From NCBI GenBank assembly GCA_000320605.2, contig KB445803.1:814617-878616 (forward strand): 64,000 nt of DNA. The letters run 5' to 3'. Numbering within the stretch: the first letter of the stretch is position 1; each line of letters begins with the position of its first letter. The notes beneath the pieces were generated by a model that saw only the letters and a program-made list of their open reading frames with translations, ran no database searches and was not told where the DNA came from. This document shows, in pieces, positions 26,120-37,170 of the stretch. Position numbers and translations under genes: made by a program. Source of the DNA: Gelatoporia subvermispora B (lineage: Eukaryota > Basidiomycota > Agaricomycetes > Polyporales > Gelatoporiaceae).

Positions 26120-26357
26120 CATGTGGTCCACATTGTACTTGAAAATGTTCACAATGTACCCTAGAATTGTTAATATTATAGGTCATAATATGACCTACAT
26201 TGTCTAGGTGGCACATTCACAATATGCATCACTTTGTAAAGATAACATCTAACAATTGTGTAGCACATCGTTATCGTTACCTTGTGCATCATGGTAAGCA
26301 CAGCATTCTCTGCACAAGTGTGGGATTATTGTAGTACAATGGTAGAGGTCACCAGTG
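26120..26357 (-). repeat. CACTA-like terminus, inverted copy, with motif array
   Basis: Read on the minus strand from 26,357, the sequence begins CACTGGTGACCTCTACCATT and continues with CTACAATAATCCCACACTTG. It aligns with the plus-strand ends at 19,178 and 30,302 at roughly three-quarters identity over about 45 bases. Going outward it carries ACAATGTG and CACATTGT units. It forms the boundary of the Helitron block to its right. Confidence 0.45.
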
Positions 26358-29300
26358 AGTCTGTAGCCTATTTAACAATGTGCATCGCGCCTCGTGATCC
26401 TCCGGCTCCTGCAGTCGTGCAGTGCCAGACCACTCTGCTTCTGTTATTGGTGAAAGGCATTGTCGCAGTAACTCTCTCACAGCGATCCGTGCTTCATCGG
26501 GAGTCTCACGTAATGCTGAAGTGCGCAACGACAGATGTGTCAAGCGTTCAGCATCCTTGCGGCTGTCCTGCGAAGGTCGGCAAGTGATTTTGCTCTTACG
26601 GAACGGTTGTAGAATCGCAAGACCTTCGAGGGATCGCACATGAGACAGCATAACATAGGGCGACTCCGAGCCTGAGCATCTTTCAAGGTCAACGTACATG
26701 TGTGAGAATGTTAGCCCTTGTGTCTTATGCACGGTCAACCCATATGCGGGGACAATGGACAACTGCTGTCGCTTAAAACCTTGTTTTGCTCCCATGAATG
26801 GGTGCTTCACCGTAAAAGAACATTTTTCCCGCATCACTGGCACCTCGCCGCGCTGCAGTCCTGCCATAGGTTCATTATCATAATTATCGAGCCCGACAGC
26901 ACAAGAAATAGTATGTCGGTTACCATGTGCATCAGTACGATAGCGAATACACTTTAAAATTCCAATGCTGCCATTCACCACACCACCGTCGACATCAAAA
27001 TTCTGTATCACCATGACACGAATCTCTACGGCCAAAGGTAACAGACCCATGCAATGGTCCGTTTGCCCGGATGGCAGACGGCGGAGTCGATCGGCAACCA
27101 CTGGGTCACTTATGGGTTCCCTCCCGTGCTATCATCCGCATAGTACCAGTGAAATTGTCTTCCTGTTGCCCGACAATAATTTTGGACTGCCCTAATATTT
27201 ATTGCATCTTTTGTCGCGTTGTCAGCAACAAGCGCAGGCGCATCACACCAGGACTCATGCAACCAAGGGGCAGGCAAGTTATGCACAACTCGACCGCAAA
27301 GCATGTCGTAATCCTCTTCTGTACATTTTCCCTCACGCAAGCAATTCAGGAGGTCCACGAATGGCTGGTTTCAACCCCCGTCTGCCTCATGGAGCGGTGA
27401 AGCATCACCACCGTATCAACAGAAAACCATAACAGTTTGCTAAGGACAATATCCTGTCCATCCTGTCTGGCTGCCAAACTGGACGAAACCACAACCCAGC
27501 CATTCAACGCTTTGTCCCCTATAGGTGCAAGCTGAGCAAAATCACCTGCAAATATAACATTAATTCCTCCGAACAGGTCGCCACTGCCCTTTGCAATAGC
27601 CAATGATTCGCTGATCTGTGTTAGCAAGCGGCATCCGACCATCGAAACTTCATCTACAAACAAGAAATCGACGCCATCCCACATCACACCCAGAGAAGAA
27701 CGTGTTTTGGTGCTCCGTTCCTTATTAGAACGCTTGTTAGTGTCAAGGCACAATGCCGCATGTAGCGTCGAACCCCCAATGTTCTGTGCGGCAACACCAG
27801 TATATGCGCACAGGCACAAGCGGCGGCTCTCATTCCGATTTGTGAAGAAATCCCGTAGGGTATTAATTACTGTGAACTTGCCGGTCCCACCTGCACCACC
27901 CAGATACATCCGCAGAGCATGCGCATGCGCTTCCGAGCCTCGAACTGGAGATGCCATTGCTTAATGTGCGATGACAGCAAACGCACGGGCCTGCTCACAA
28001 TTCAATGTCCACTTCAACACATATGTGCTGATCACATCTGCTCCACATTGACCACCTCGGCGTGGAGCGAGGTATCCAGAGGCGCAATAATCGGTGGTGC
28101 TGCAGGTCTCTACTCTGCCAACATGGTCGCATCCAGAGCTTGAGGGGCCATCCCGACCGCCAGAGCCAATGACATGGCATCCCCAGGCTCCGGCTGCTCA
28201 GCCATTCGAGCGCGTGCACGAGCGCGGCATTCACCATATTCCAACCTCCATCCCGCCTCAAGGGATCCTGTATCCTCTTTGGCAACTTCCGACTCACAGC
28301 CCGCGCTGATCCCGTGACAACTCAGGGCAAATTGAGAGAACAAATTCAAAGAGTCTGCAGCGGAGATACACTCCAAAACCCCTGTGTCAATACGTGACAT
28401 ATAAGACGATTTGCACCTATCCACAGTCTCCAGGTGGTCAATGACATCTGAAAGATTGTGGCGCTCCGCAGTATCAATGTCGATAGCCACGCCGCCCCCT
28501 GCTGTGGTGGGCGGTTCCCCACGCAAGTGGTGACAGTGTCCTCCCTTCCTCAAGTGTGCTACCCAGCTGTCATGACACTCATTCATAATTTGCATGTTCA
28601 TCAGCACTGATTTCGCGTAATCGGTCACAGTGGGTAAAAATGTCTCAAAAGCGGCATGCCAGGATTGGCCAGTTGTGCGCAGGTCACTGGAGCTGCGCCA
28701 TGGTTTGAAAAACATAAGCATAAGATGTGAGTACCTCGGCAACTCTTTCTCTCTATCTGGCCGAGGTAAAGTGGGACCAATAAGGACAGGTACGTTAAAT
28801 CGTCTCGGATGAAGGACCTTTAACCATTTAGTGTTAACCTCCAGATGTTGCTCTGTGAACGGAAAGGTCGGCCATCGTTGAGATACAGTAGTTAAGATGT
28901 CTTCGATGGAAATAGGATCATTGTCGGCCATGTTCAATAAGTCTTTGCAGATGCCATCATCCTCCTCTTTATCCTCAGAGGCAATGTCATCTAATGGCCC
29001 TTCATTGTCCCCATCATCATCAAGGGACAATGCATCATCCTGTTTTCACTCTTTGCATGTTCGTGCAACAAAGTCCCGCAAGGTTAGCCCATCTAATTCA
29101 GGGGCACGATATAAATAGTTATAGAGCTGATTTGCAAGTGGCAGCAATCGACCAGATCTTGTTCCCGCAACGTGGACCTCATTCACACTGTTCATAGCAT
29201 CAAGTTGCTTTTCGTATTCACCACATTTCTCAGGCTCATGTGGCGTAGGAATGTCATCTTCAGTCGAACTAGTCCCCAAGGCATCTGCAATACTAACCTG

Positions 29301-30230
29301 CGAATCCACGTGATCAACAGGCGGTTCAGCAGGACGTTGACTGTCACGAGGAACATATGAGCATTCAGGACTGGGATCAAGCTGATTGAGGTAGTGTTCA
29401 AATCCAGTCCAGTACAGCTCGTTAAAAGAATGTGAGACAAAGTAATCTTCAAAGTCCAACAAATAGGACATCACTTGCTGTGCGCTGAGCTCCTGCTGAG
29501 CTATCATAGCAAATGCCGCCCGTTGCAGTGTGCGGTGAGCCCATTGTGCCATATCTTCTAGCCTGGTGTCAAATTGGCTGAGTTTCTTAAAAGTGACCTT
29601 GAGCGCAGCGTACGAGACATGCGCTTTGGATGGGGTTTTTGCAATGTAATCAGTAATGTACATTAAAACGGCCTTGGCATCCTGACCGGTCCCAATAAAT
29701 TTGATATCCATATTGCACCGCATTGCCTTGATAATAGTCTCGTTAAAGTTGTTAACTAGCCCATCAAGGCACCTCAAACATATATTCCCAGAGTCAGGAT
29801 CTACAGAACTCTTGGCACGTACGTTGGCTGCGTCCAAGTCAAACCGGCATTTTTTCAGGTGCCCGGCACCTTTCCAATACTTGTAACAGGTGTTCGAGTG
29901 TACATGGCGCTGGCATGCGGCAACAAGCTCGTGCAGATTCATCTGTCGACATCCAGCATCGACATCATCTGACCCTGTAGGGTCGATACCTCTTGTCACA
30001 CATAGATGGGCACATTTACGTGACGGGTCAGGTGGATGCCAATCAGAAGGAGGATCAGGAACGCTGGTTGATATAGTGTCATCTAGAAATGAGAACAAGC
30101 GTGCTTGAAACTCAGCACTGTTGTCGCCCAACACCCGTTCCCGTAACTCACTTGGGTTGAGACCCCCCTCGACCCACACGACCATATGGCAATGCAGTGG
30201 ACACTGACTGAAAGTGTTCATGTTTAACAC
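26358..30230 (-). pseudogene. Helitron Rep-Pif1 helicase pseudogene, 5'-truncated
   Basis: Rolling-circle transposons of the Helitron type encode one protein with a HUH Rep nuclease and a Pif1 helicase. On the minus strand the frame opens at 30,230 right at the HUH motif (PLHCHMVVWVEG), so most of the Rep N-terminus is missing. The catalytic tyrosine region follows (MYITDYIAK), then the linker with MLMFFKPWRS. The helicase shows Walker A GGAGGTGKF, Walker B LFVDEVSMVG, FAGDFAQLAPIG, and the C-terminal VHKTQGLTF and YVMLSHVRSLEGL. Breaks include TGA at 29,046-29,048, TAG at 28,110-28,112, and frame changes near 28,040, 27,365 and 27,105. Walker A ends K-F instead of K-S or K-T. The element is dead. 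Its 3' hairpin and CTRR end were not identified. Confidence 0.9.
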
Positions 30231-30301
30231 GCATGCTCGACCTCAACAGCACGGCCCGGCATTGTAAGATATTGAATACAGTGAACAAAAAGAGTAATGT
30301 G

Positions 30302-30705
30302 CACTGGTAGACTCCAGTATTGTATTACAATCTGCCCACACCTGTGGTAAACATGTTGTGTCTATCGTGAACCAGTTTGTTAAGTTTGTTACAAGGTGGT
30401 CTCACAATTGTACAGACAATATGAGGCACATTGTCGGTGACCTGTCTACACAATGGTGGTGCACATTGTACATGCTCTGAGCACAATGTGGGCCATATTG
30501 TAGCATATAAAAATAACAATTGTGGACCATATTGTGCAGGTTTCCGAAGATCATGTGAGCTATTTTATGAACATTATGGTATACAATATAGGGTACAAAA
30601 TGGGTCATATTTTGTGTGATGATACAATGTGACTCATATTGTAAAAGAAAATCTAGTACAATGTGGCCCATATTGTTAATAATGTTTACAATGTTGATTC
30701 ACATT
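30302..30705 (+). repeat. CACTA-like terminus with subterminal palindrome array
   Basis: It starts CACTGGTAGACTCCAGTATT and matches 19,178-19,345 over about 190 bases, with a 23-base or so insertion near 30,390. From 30,480 on it holds repeated cores such as ACAATGTGGGCCATATTGT at about 50-bp spacing. The array runs into the assembly gap at 30,706, so the rest of the element is not seen. Confidence 0.5.
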
Positions 30706-31486
30706 NNNNNNNNNNNNNNNNNNNNNNNNNNNNNNNNNNNNNNNNNNNNNNNNNNNNNNNNNNNNNNNNNNNNNNNNNNNNNNNNNNNNNNNNNNNNNNN
30801 NNNNNNNNNNNNNNNNNNNNNNNNNNNNNNNNNNNNNNNNNNNNNNNNNNNNNNNNNNNNNNNNNNNNNNNNNNNNNNNNNNNNNNNNNNNNNNNNNNNN
30901 NNNNNNNNNNNNNNNNNNNNNNNNNNNNNNNNNNNNNNNNNNNNNNNNNNNNNNNNNNNNNNNNNNNNNNNNNNNNNNNNNNNNNNNNNNNNNNNNNNNN
31001 NNNNNNNNNNNNNNNNNNNNNNNNNNNNNNNNNNNNNNNNNNNNNNNNNNNNNNNNNNNNNNNNNNNNNNNNNNNNNNNNNNNNNNNNNNNNNNNNNNNN
31101 NNNNNNNNNNNNNNNNNNNNNNNNNNNNNNNNNNNNNNNNNNNNNNNNNNNNNNNNNNNNNNNNNNNNNNNNNNNNNNNNNNNNNNNNNNNNNNNNNNNN
31201 NNNNNNNNNNNNNNNNNNNNNNNNNNNNNNNNNNNNNNNNNNNNNNNNNNNNNNNNNNNNNNNNNNNNNNNNNNNNNNNNNNNNNNNNNNNNNNNNNNNN
31301 NNNNNNNNNNNNNNNNNNNNNNNNNNNNNNNNNNNNNNNNNNNNNNNNNNNNNNNNNNNNNNNNNNNNNNNNNNNNNNNNNNNNNNNNNNNNNNNNNNNN
31401 NNNNNNNNNNNNNNNNNNNNNNNNNNNNNNNNNNNNNNNNNNNNNNNNNNNNNNNNNNNNNNNNNNNNNNNNNNNNNNNNNNNNNN
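30706..31486. other. Assembly gap (781 N)
   Basis: Unresolved bases. The gap opens inside the palindrome array and closes within or near the LTR-like repeat. Both are repeated sequences that would defeat assembly. Confidence 0.99.
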
Positions 31487-31947
31487 GTACTACTACTCTA
31501 CTCTACGAATCCTATTGGCTACCTACAGTATGACATCACCTAGCTCCACCCAGTGGAGCTGTCTCAGTCAGCAAGTGGAGCTATGACATCATCTGGCTCC
31601 ACCAGCGCATGGTTTCTCCAGAGCTGATCCTGTGACCTTTCCAGAAGGTTCCACTACCTTCCAGATGATCCCTTCGCCTTCCAGATGGTTCTAGCACCTT
31701 CCAGCACCTTCCTGTCGCTTCTAGACTCCTTCTAGACCTAGCCATGCCTAGCCAGACCTAGACTGGGACATGTGACTCTGGGACACCTGCACATGTGCGC
31801 ATCACGTGCCTGCTATGTCACGTGACTAGCCTGGAGCCACGCAGGCAGCCACTACCAGCTAACTCGTCACTGTTCTGAGAATGGAACACACACTGCCTGC
31901 CACTGCTCTAGCGCTGGTTAAGCGCTTAGCTTCGAAAAACTGTGACA
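31487..31947 (-). repeat. LTR-like repeat, copy B (start hidden in gap)
   Basis: Bases 31,542-31,947 match window positions 1-406 with about three mismatches. The 55 bases before that, after the gap, probably belong to the same repeat. On the minus strand it starts TGTCACAG at 31,947, directly against coding sequence of the neighbouring minus-strand gene. Because the other end lies in or beyond the gap, neither a target duplication nor an attached retroelement can be checked. Confidence 0.6.
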
Positions 31948-32870
31948 TGAGCCATGTGCAGTGTATCGTCTAACAATGTGACAGTTGAGGGCGACAACAT
32001 CATAATGACCCACAATGGATGGTGATATAACCTCATTTCTTGGGTCAGTGGAGAGAGTACCATCCCGGAGAGTGATTGGTGGAATCTATGTACAAGTACG
32101 TGAGGTTGGTTGATAAGCGGATGAAGCAAAACGGAGGTACCTGGACTATTTGATTGGTATCGAATGCGCAGTCGGCGTGGGCAAACAGGGCTACAGATAT
32201 GGGAGTAAACCAGCCTGGCAAATTGGGTCTATGCGGCGCCCTGGCCAACAAGAGAGTACACACCTAGCCCGAGAGAGTTGTCCCAAGAAAGATCCTATTT
32301 GGTAGCATATTTGGTGCCTCTGGTTCACGGAAGTTCCATGCACATCCGTTGGCGGTCTTTTGGGGAGGTGCGCACGTCAAAGAGCAGGCCAATAGCAAAG
32401 GCACCCGTAATCAGCACATTGGTTCTGGAGCCCCCTGTGGTGAGATACATATCACTCGGGAATGGAGTCTTCCAGTATGGATAGCCCAGCCTCGTGAAAA
32501 TGGTGTCAACACCGCATTGAGCATCATGGGTGGCATCGCCGGTAGACCAGGTATAGTTATCGGGAATTTGCGTCAGCACGAATCTGTTGCTGTCTTGGTC
32601 CGCATACTCCAGAAGGTGCGCAAGGTACCTGTGCTTGGAGTGAGCGGGAGCATCACCGTAATACGTGCCTCTGCCCTTACCTTAATGACTTGAGCTCCAG
32701 GGCTGGAGCCTGCCAGAGGGTGATATTGAAGTACAAGGGCTCTGAGACTTCATTGCCGTAGTACTCGGTGAGATGAAAGTGGAGATCGAGGACATCTTAT
32801 ATGGCAGTCTATGTGACTTGACGGAAATTATCGCGGTGGCTTAATGTGTCTAGAGAATCGTGGCTGACCA
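31948..32870 (-). pseudogene. Conserved-looking hypothetical gene, cut by LTR insertion
   Basis: Minus-strand exons read DLHFHLTEYYGNEVSEPLYF, then YLAHLLEYADQDSNRFVL, WSTGDATHDAQ, DTIFTRLGYPYWKTPFPSDM, GGSRTNVLITGAFAIGLLFD and RQRMCMELP. After a further intron come LPGWFTPISVALFAHADCAF and a tail ending YDVVALNCHIVRR. It looks like a family common in Agaricomycetes, but I know no function. The frame carries TAG at 32,809 and TAA at 32,797 upstream of DVLDLHF. The tail runs straight into the LTR-like repeat at 31,947, so the C-terminus is lost or displaced beyond the gap. Exon ends are approximate. Confidence 0.45.
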
Positions 32871-33049
32871 TGCAGGCTGACACTGAATGGCATGAGATTA
32901 AGAGTAATTGAGAGTATAACAATAGGACAACAATGTCTGCCGCGGGCCATTAATTACTAGTACCGGATGTAGCAGATATTGATCCAGTCTATATCATACT
33001 CGCCTCCAGACCCACAGTTGGTGCCACAGCTCTTCCCTCCTCGGCGCCA

Positions 33050-33700
33050 TCAGGGATTAAGCCCTAGGGGTAGGCGGGACTGTGCGTCCGCCGAACATAC
33101 AAAGTGTCCATATAAACAATCCTTGTCTCTGAAATGACGCACGGCGCTGGGACAAGCCGGGTATGAACCGTGAGCGTGGGAGGGATGCACAGCATGAGAG
33201 TCGAGCTCGCCTGCACTGAACGCTAGCATCCATATCTTTGCTTGGTAGGCATGGATATATGCTGCTTCTGCGCCCAAGAGGAGACCTGCCGTTTGGTGAG
33301 AATTCCGCGGCGAGAGAGTGTCAATGCTGGATATGCTATAGCGTAATTGTCCGAGTTAAACCAGTTGAACAGGTGGGTGAATACGCCGCGAGTAATAGGC
33401 AACAGGGAACTGGCTGTCGAGCTTTCACACAGCTGGATCTGCCTAGTCGCGGCCTGGAGTTGTGCGATTTGCCACAGCCCACGGTCACCTTCGTGATCGA
33501 GTGACGTGGAAATCACTTGTGTGTGGAGCTCATCATCGAGGGTGGCCATCATGGGACCAAAGGTATCACAAGGAACGAGAATCTGCAAATTGCCTTTGTA
33601 GTGCATGTTAGGGACAAATAGCTGGAGGGCAGCCACGCCTGCCACAACGGTGTTGTGCTCGCACAGCAATCGGCGTAGTGTGCCTGTTTCAGGAACTGTC
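33050..33700 (-). pseudogene. Lineage-specific NTase-like family, decayed copy 1
   Basis: The minus-strand frame 33,669-33,223 reads LRRLLCEHNTVVAGVAALQL, then MHYKGNLQILVP, LCESSTASSLLPITRGVFTH, LFNWFNSDNYAIAYPALTL. A following exon (33,277-33,050) ends PACPSAVRHFRDKDCLYGHF. The order matches copy 2 at 33,895-34,752: a G-(S/V)-x-A-L start, an ESGT/ESST block, THL(F/I)NW, then a Cys-rich tail. In copy 2 the start reads GSTAL...LDI, a pattern like the G-S...hDh signature of minimal nucleotidyltransferases. Here GS has become GV and the acidic residue is lost, so this copy is probably dead. Confidence 0.4.
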
Positions 33701-33894
33701 TGCTTGAGGATGTGTTCTGTGTGTTAAAGTGGAATTGGAGGGTGGGGAGGGACCTTGACGTATCGTGAGCTGCGTTCATAGGGAGACATGACAGAGTGTA
33801 TACGGGGAGGACTATGGCCAGAACAGAAGGCGCCAGTGCACTATGTATGGATTACATGAACTATGCTATATATTTTCCCACACCTCGGCTGACT

Positions 33895-34752
33895 TTATGG
33901 CTGCGCCATCTCGGAGCGCCTGGTGGTGATGACTGCACACTCCTCCGGTATATTGTGCGGGCTCTGGCACTGCCCACCACAATTGGGCCCTCCACGCCAC
34001 CAAATTATGATGATGTCTTGAACCTGACGGCCAACCGACGGTAGAGAGCCACTGGTAGTGCCAGTGAGACAATACGCATTGCCGAACCAACGGGCCGTAA
34101 ATGGACAACCCGCCTGCCTGTTACATGGGAAATCGGGGCGGACTTCACGTGCCCATGCATGGTTGAAAAGCCGGAGACCATAACCTCGGGTGTGTTGTGT
34201 ATCTATCCAACCGGCCAGTTGTTCCGTAGGCTCGCGAAAACAGGAGGCGGGAGTCATGCGGCACGGACTAATCAGAGAACAGTGGACCAGTTTGAGAAGG
34301 GGGTACACGCAGCAGTACTCGTCTGCACTAAGCCAATTTATGAGATGCGTGCCGTTCTGAAAAGGGATCGGGTGAAGTGCTGAACGCGTGCCACTCTCGA
34401 ACAACTGTACGATGCTGCCATTGGGCCGGTTGAGCCTTCTGGCACTGCGAAACCTCCCCTTGTAGGCAGGGATCCAGCCCGGTTCAATGGAGTAGCCTTC
34501 CTCTTCAGTCAAGTAATTGACCACTTTGAGTAGGTGCCCCATGGGAGTGCAGATGTCTAATGTGTTGGGCGTGAACGTCGTTGCATCCTCGAAGAACACG
34601 AGAGCGGTCGAGCCGGTAACTACAGATGTGGTAATCTGCAAGACCAATCTGAAAATTAATGGACGTGCGACGAAGCGGCGGAGGAGGCTGTTAACGCGTC
34701 AATTAAGGTGATCCGCCACCACCGCGCGTTGGACCACTGTGGCCTGGGCCAT
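33895..34752 (-). pseudogene. Lineage-specific NTase-like family, copy 2, one premature stop
   Basis: From an ATG at 34,752 (MAQATVVQRAVVADHLN) the frame meets TGA at 34,699-34,701 and then stays open for 250 codons to 33,895. After the stop it reads RVNSLLRRFVARPLIF, then VVTGSTALVFF, TPNTLDICTP, GWIPAYKGRF, IVQLFESGTRSALHPI, THLINWLSADEYCCVYPLLK and a Cys-containing tail (FPCNRQAGCPFTARWFGNAY). The GSTAL...LDI spacing suggests a nucleotidyltransferase fold; this is inference and only one acidic residue is evident. CGA to TGA explains the stop. It is a tandem paralogue of copy 1. No function is known to me. Confidence 0.45.
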
Positions 34753-35341
34753 GAAGAGTACAGAGTCGAATCGACAACCGGATAGAATTTGCTCAAGCAC
34801 GTACGTGTTGTCTCTGCGAGATATAGTTAATTCAGGATTGTGCAGTGTGGTACAGGAAGACATGTCTACCTCAACAGGGACTCCATGGTTTGGGAGTAGT
34901 TGCGTCGTCGTGACTGAACAAATCAAGGCTTGTGCAAAGACGCAGTCAGCCTGGGATGGCTGACATTGCATGTCTGACTGAGCACAGATCAGAGCCGTGG
35001 CAGGCCTGGATGCAATGGCCATTATACCCGCTTGGTTCCGCCAGTTGAGGCCAATCAGACAGAGGCTGGAGAGGAAAAGACAAAAGCGGGTGTCCGCTTT
35101 TGGCTGCGGAGCTGGCTCTGTGCTCGATGGCTTCTCGCAGTGTTGCTATATGAAGTTTATCCACATCTGGGATCATGGAGGTCCGGGGGGGGGGGGAGGA
35201 TTATAGGCGACAGATGTGAAAACCCACAGTGGCAGTGCGGACGGGGCCCGAGGGATAAGATTCTCAGATATAAACCTGGAATTCAATGGCGGATGTCATG
35301 CCATCTATCTCCTTCGAATTGTTCACTCCAGCTTGATATTG

Positions 35342-36618
35342 ATGGCTCAGAACAAGAAGACTAGGCGTGGTGGAGTTAAGTCTACCGATGCGGAGCCGCA
35401 TGACAGGTATGTCTTTGATTTGGCGGGGACATGTGGGCACACTAATCTGGAACGTCAACTAGCAAGACCATGGTTAGGGACGACACTCCTCCCATTGTGC
35501 CGGCTTTGTCAGTCACGGACTCGTCGGGTACTCTGGACGTCGACGGGGTTGGTGGTGGGGTTGAAGTCATGACCAGGTGAGTTGGGATATATACTCGAAG
35601 CCCCGGGAGCAAGACTGATGCAGCTTGCACTGGTACACCAGGTCCCCCTCGCCAGAACCAATGTCCGAGGCAGACACAATGGCTAGACGTGGCGACAAAT
35701 AGCCGGAGGGCGCTCCCACGAGAAAGCGCAAAGGAAGTGGGAGCGGTGGAGGCGGTAGCCCAGATGGCGAGCCTAACGGGTGCATGGCTATGCACTGACT
35801 TAATTGAGATTGCAGCTGACGACAAGGATAGCGGAGGGGCCAACAGCAAGGTGCCAGATAACGAGAAGATTCCAGGCAAGTTTAACTTCTCCCAAGAGCT
35901 GGAACGGTGCATCTGTATTGGTTTGCTGACTACCCCAGTGCTGACACGAGGGCAGTCGTTTATATCAGATGATGAAGCATATCGATGAGGATGGCTTCAC
36001 TTTCGGTGTGTCTCACCTCCCGCCCGGGTGCATGTGGGGGAAGCTGTCCCCCGAGGGGAAAGATATTCATTGGTCACTCGTGGACAAGACACACAAGCAC
36101 AAGGTCACCTTGTGGACCGTGGGGGAGCTAAAGCATTGGACCTTGGATGGCTCCAGCGTGGACAAGGTCTCCATGGGCTACATGCCCTTGCACCCTTGTG
36201 ATTTGGAGGCTTGTGAGGACTTGTTGAAACGCTTTGCGACTGGTTAGTTGCGTTGTGGATCGTGAGCCGGACAATGGACTGACTTTGTGTAGATACCCAG
36301 GCGCAGCCTAATCCGTCCCCTCTAGTTTGGGCTTCTCGCTGGTTGCGTGAGAAGAAGGGCGGTCCGCGTGTGGACTTCGAGAGCGTCTTTGATCTTCGCA
36401 AACCATTGCGAGCGGGCGAGGAGTTAAAGACATTTCACACAGACAGCCTGTGCCAGGACGACATTGTGCTGGTCGAGGTGGAAATCGCGTGTTGGTGGAC
36501 GTTAAAGGGTTGGAAGTGTCATTACGACCTCCAAGCTTTGTATTTCATCTATCGTCCGGATAATATCGACCTGCCCTTGCCTGCCAAGAAGGCAAAGATG
36601 TCCGGTTGCTGCATCTGA
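35342..36618 (+). pseudogene. Agaricomycete hypothetical protein gene, partly decayed
   Basis: A likely start (MAQNKKTRRGGVKSTDAEPH) at 35,342 is followed by short exons containing IVPALSVTDSSGTLDVDG and MSEADTMARRGDK, where TAG at 35,700-35,702 interrupts; CAG to TAG fits. The middle is unclear. The confident part is 35,969-36,242 (DGFTFGVSHLPPGCMWGKLS, VTLWTVGELKHWTLDG), a 50-nt intron (36,243-36,292) and a last exon to 36,618. That exon reads DTQAQPNPSPLVWASRWL, then ESVFDLRKPLRAGEELKTFH, DDIVLVEVEI and CHYDLQALYFIYRPDNIDLP. The closing block resembles the C-terminus of many uncharacterised Agaricomycete proteins. Function unknown. Confidence 0.4.
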
Positions 36619-36876
36619 TTGACATTGTGTTGCAGTGTACCATGCCTGTGTTTGTTGTGATTGTGCTTGCGCATGTAGTAGCCCGAGAGATAATTGGATA
36701 CTTTGTGATCTGTGTGACCTGTGTGTCTCTACATTGACATGTCCGGGTAAAAGGTGGCGAGCAGGAGCAGCGGGTCATGCCCGGTCGAGGGTGTTCAGTT
36801 ATTTAGTATGAGAGCCATTCCAAGGTTAGTACCCCTCTCTTCGTCTGTGGTCCGCAGTTCAGTTTGGCATGGGGAA
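36619..36876. other. Short spacer before the mariner element
   Basis: 3' flank of the preceding gene. Nothing recognised. Confidence 0.4.
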
Positions 36877-36878
36877 TA

Positions 36879-36908
36879 CAGTGCCGAGCAAAAGTATTGC
36901 AACATCAC
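36879..36908 (+). repeat. Left terminal inverted repeat of mariner element
   Basis: It begins CAGTGCCGAGCAAAAGTATT and ends GCAACATCAC, preceded by TA. It is an exact inverse of 38,294-38,323. Confidence 0.95.
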
Positions 36909-37170
36909 CTTTTTCGGCATTGTTTGACCTCTAGCTTGCTTGTTTTCCAATCAATTTGGCACAAAAAATTACAGTAGATACCTACATTACTCTCGTTTAT
37001 AGCTACCATATACTATGAGGCAGAAATTAAATTTGCACCTTCAGGAGTGAATCCGCATTGACGCGCGCTTAGGCGCCCGTTAAGCGCTCGCCACGTCACA
37101 AAGTTTCGGAATGATCTTCCATAACTCAAACCACTACTACCATCCTCCAGAAAATTATCTGACACTGCTT

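Noticed and set aside
23872..30705. Palindromic repeats as a CRISPR array
   Set aside because: The units are imperfect, variable in spacing and sit in a fungal nuclear genome with CACTA-like ends.
30616..31586. Two 300-codon frames across the second gap
   Set aside because: Almost entirely undefined bases.
1..31947. The two LTR-like repeats as the ends of one retroelement
   Set aside because: 31.5 kb is too long, and no gag, protease, reverse transcriptase or integrase sequence is seen between them.
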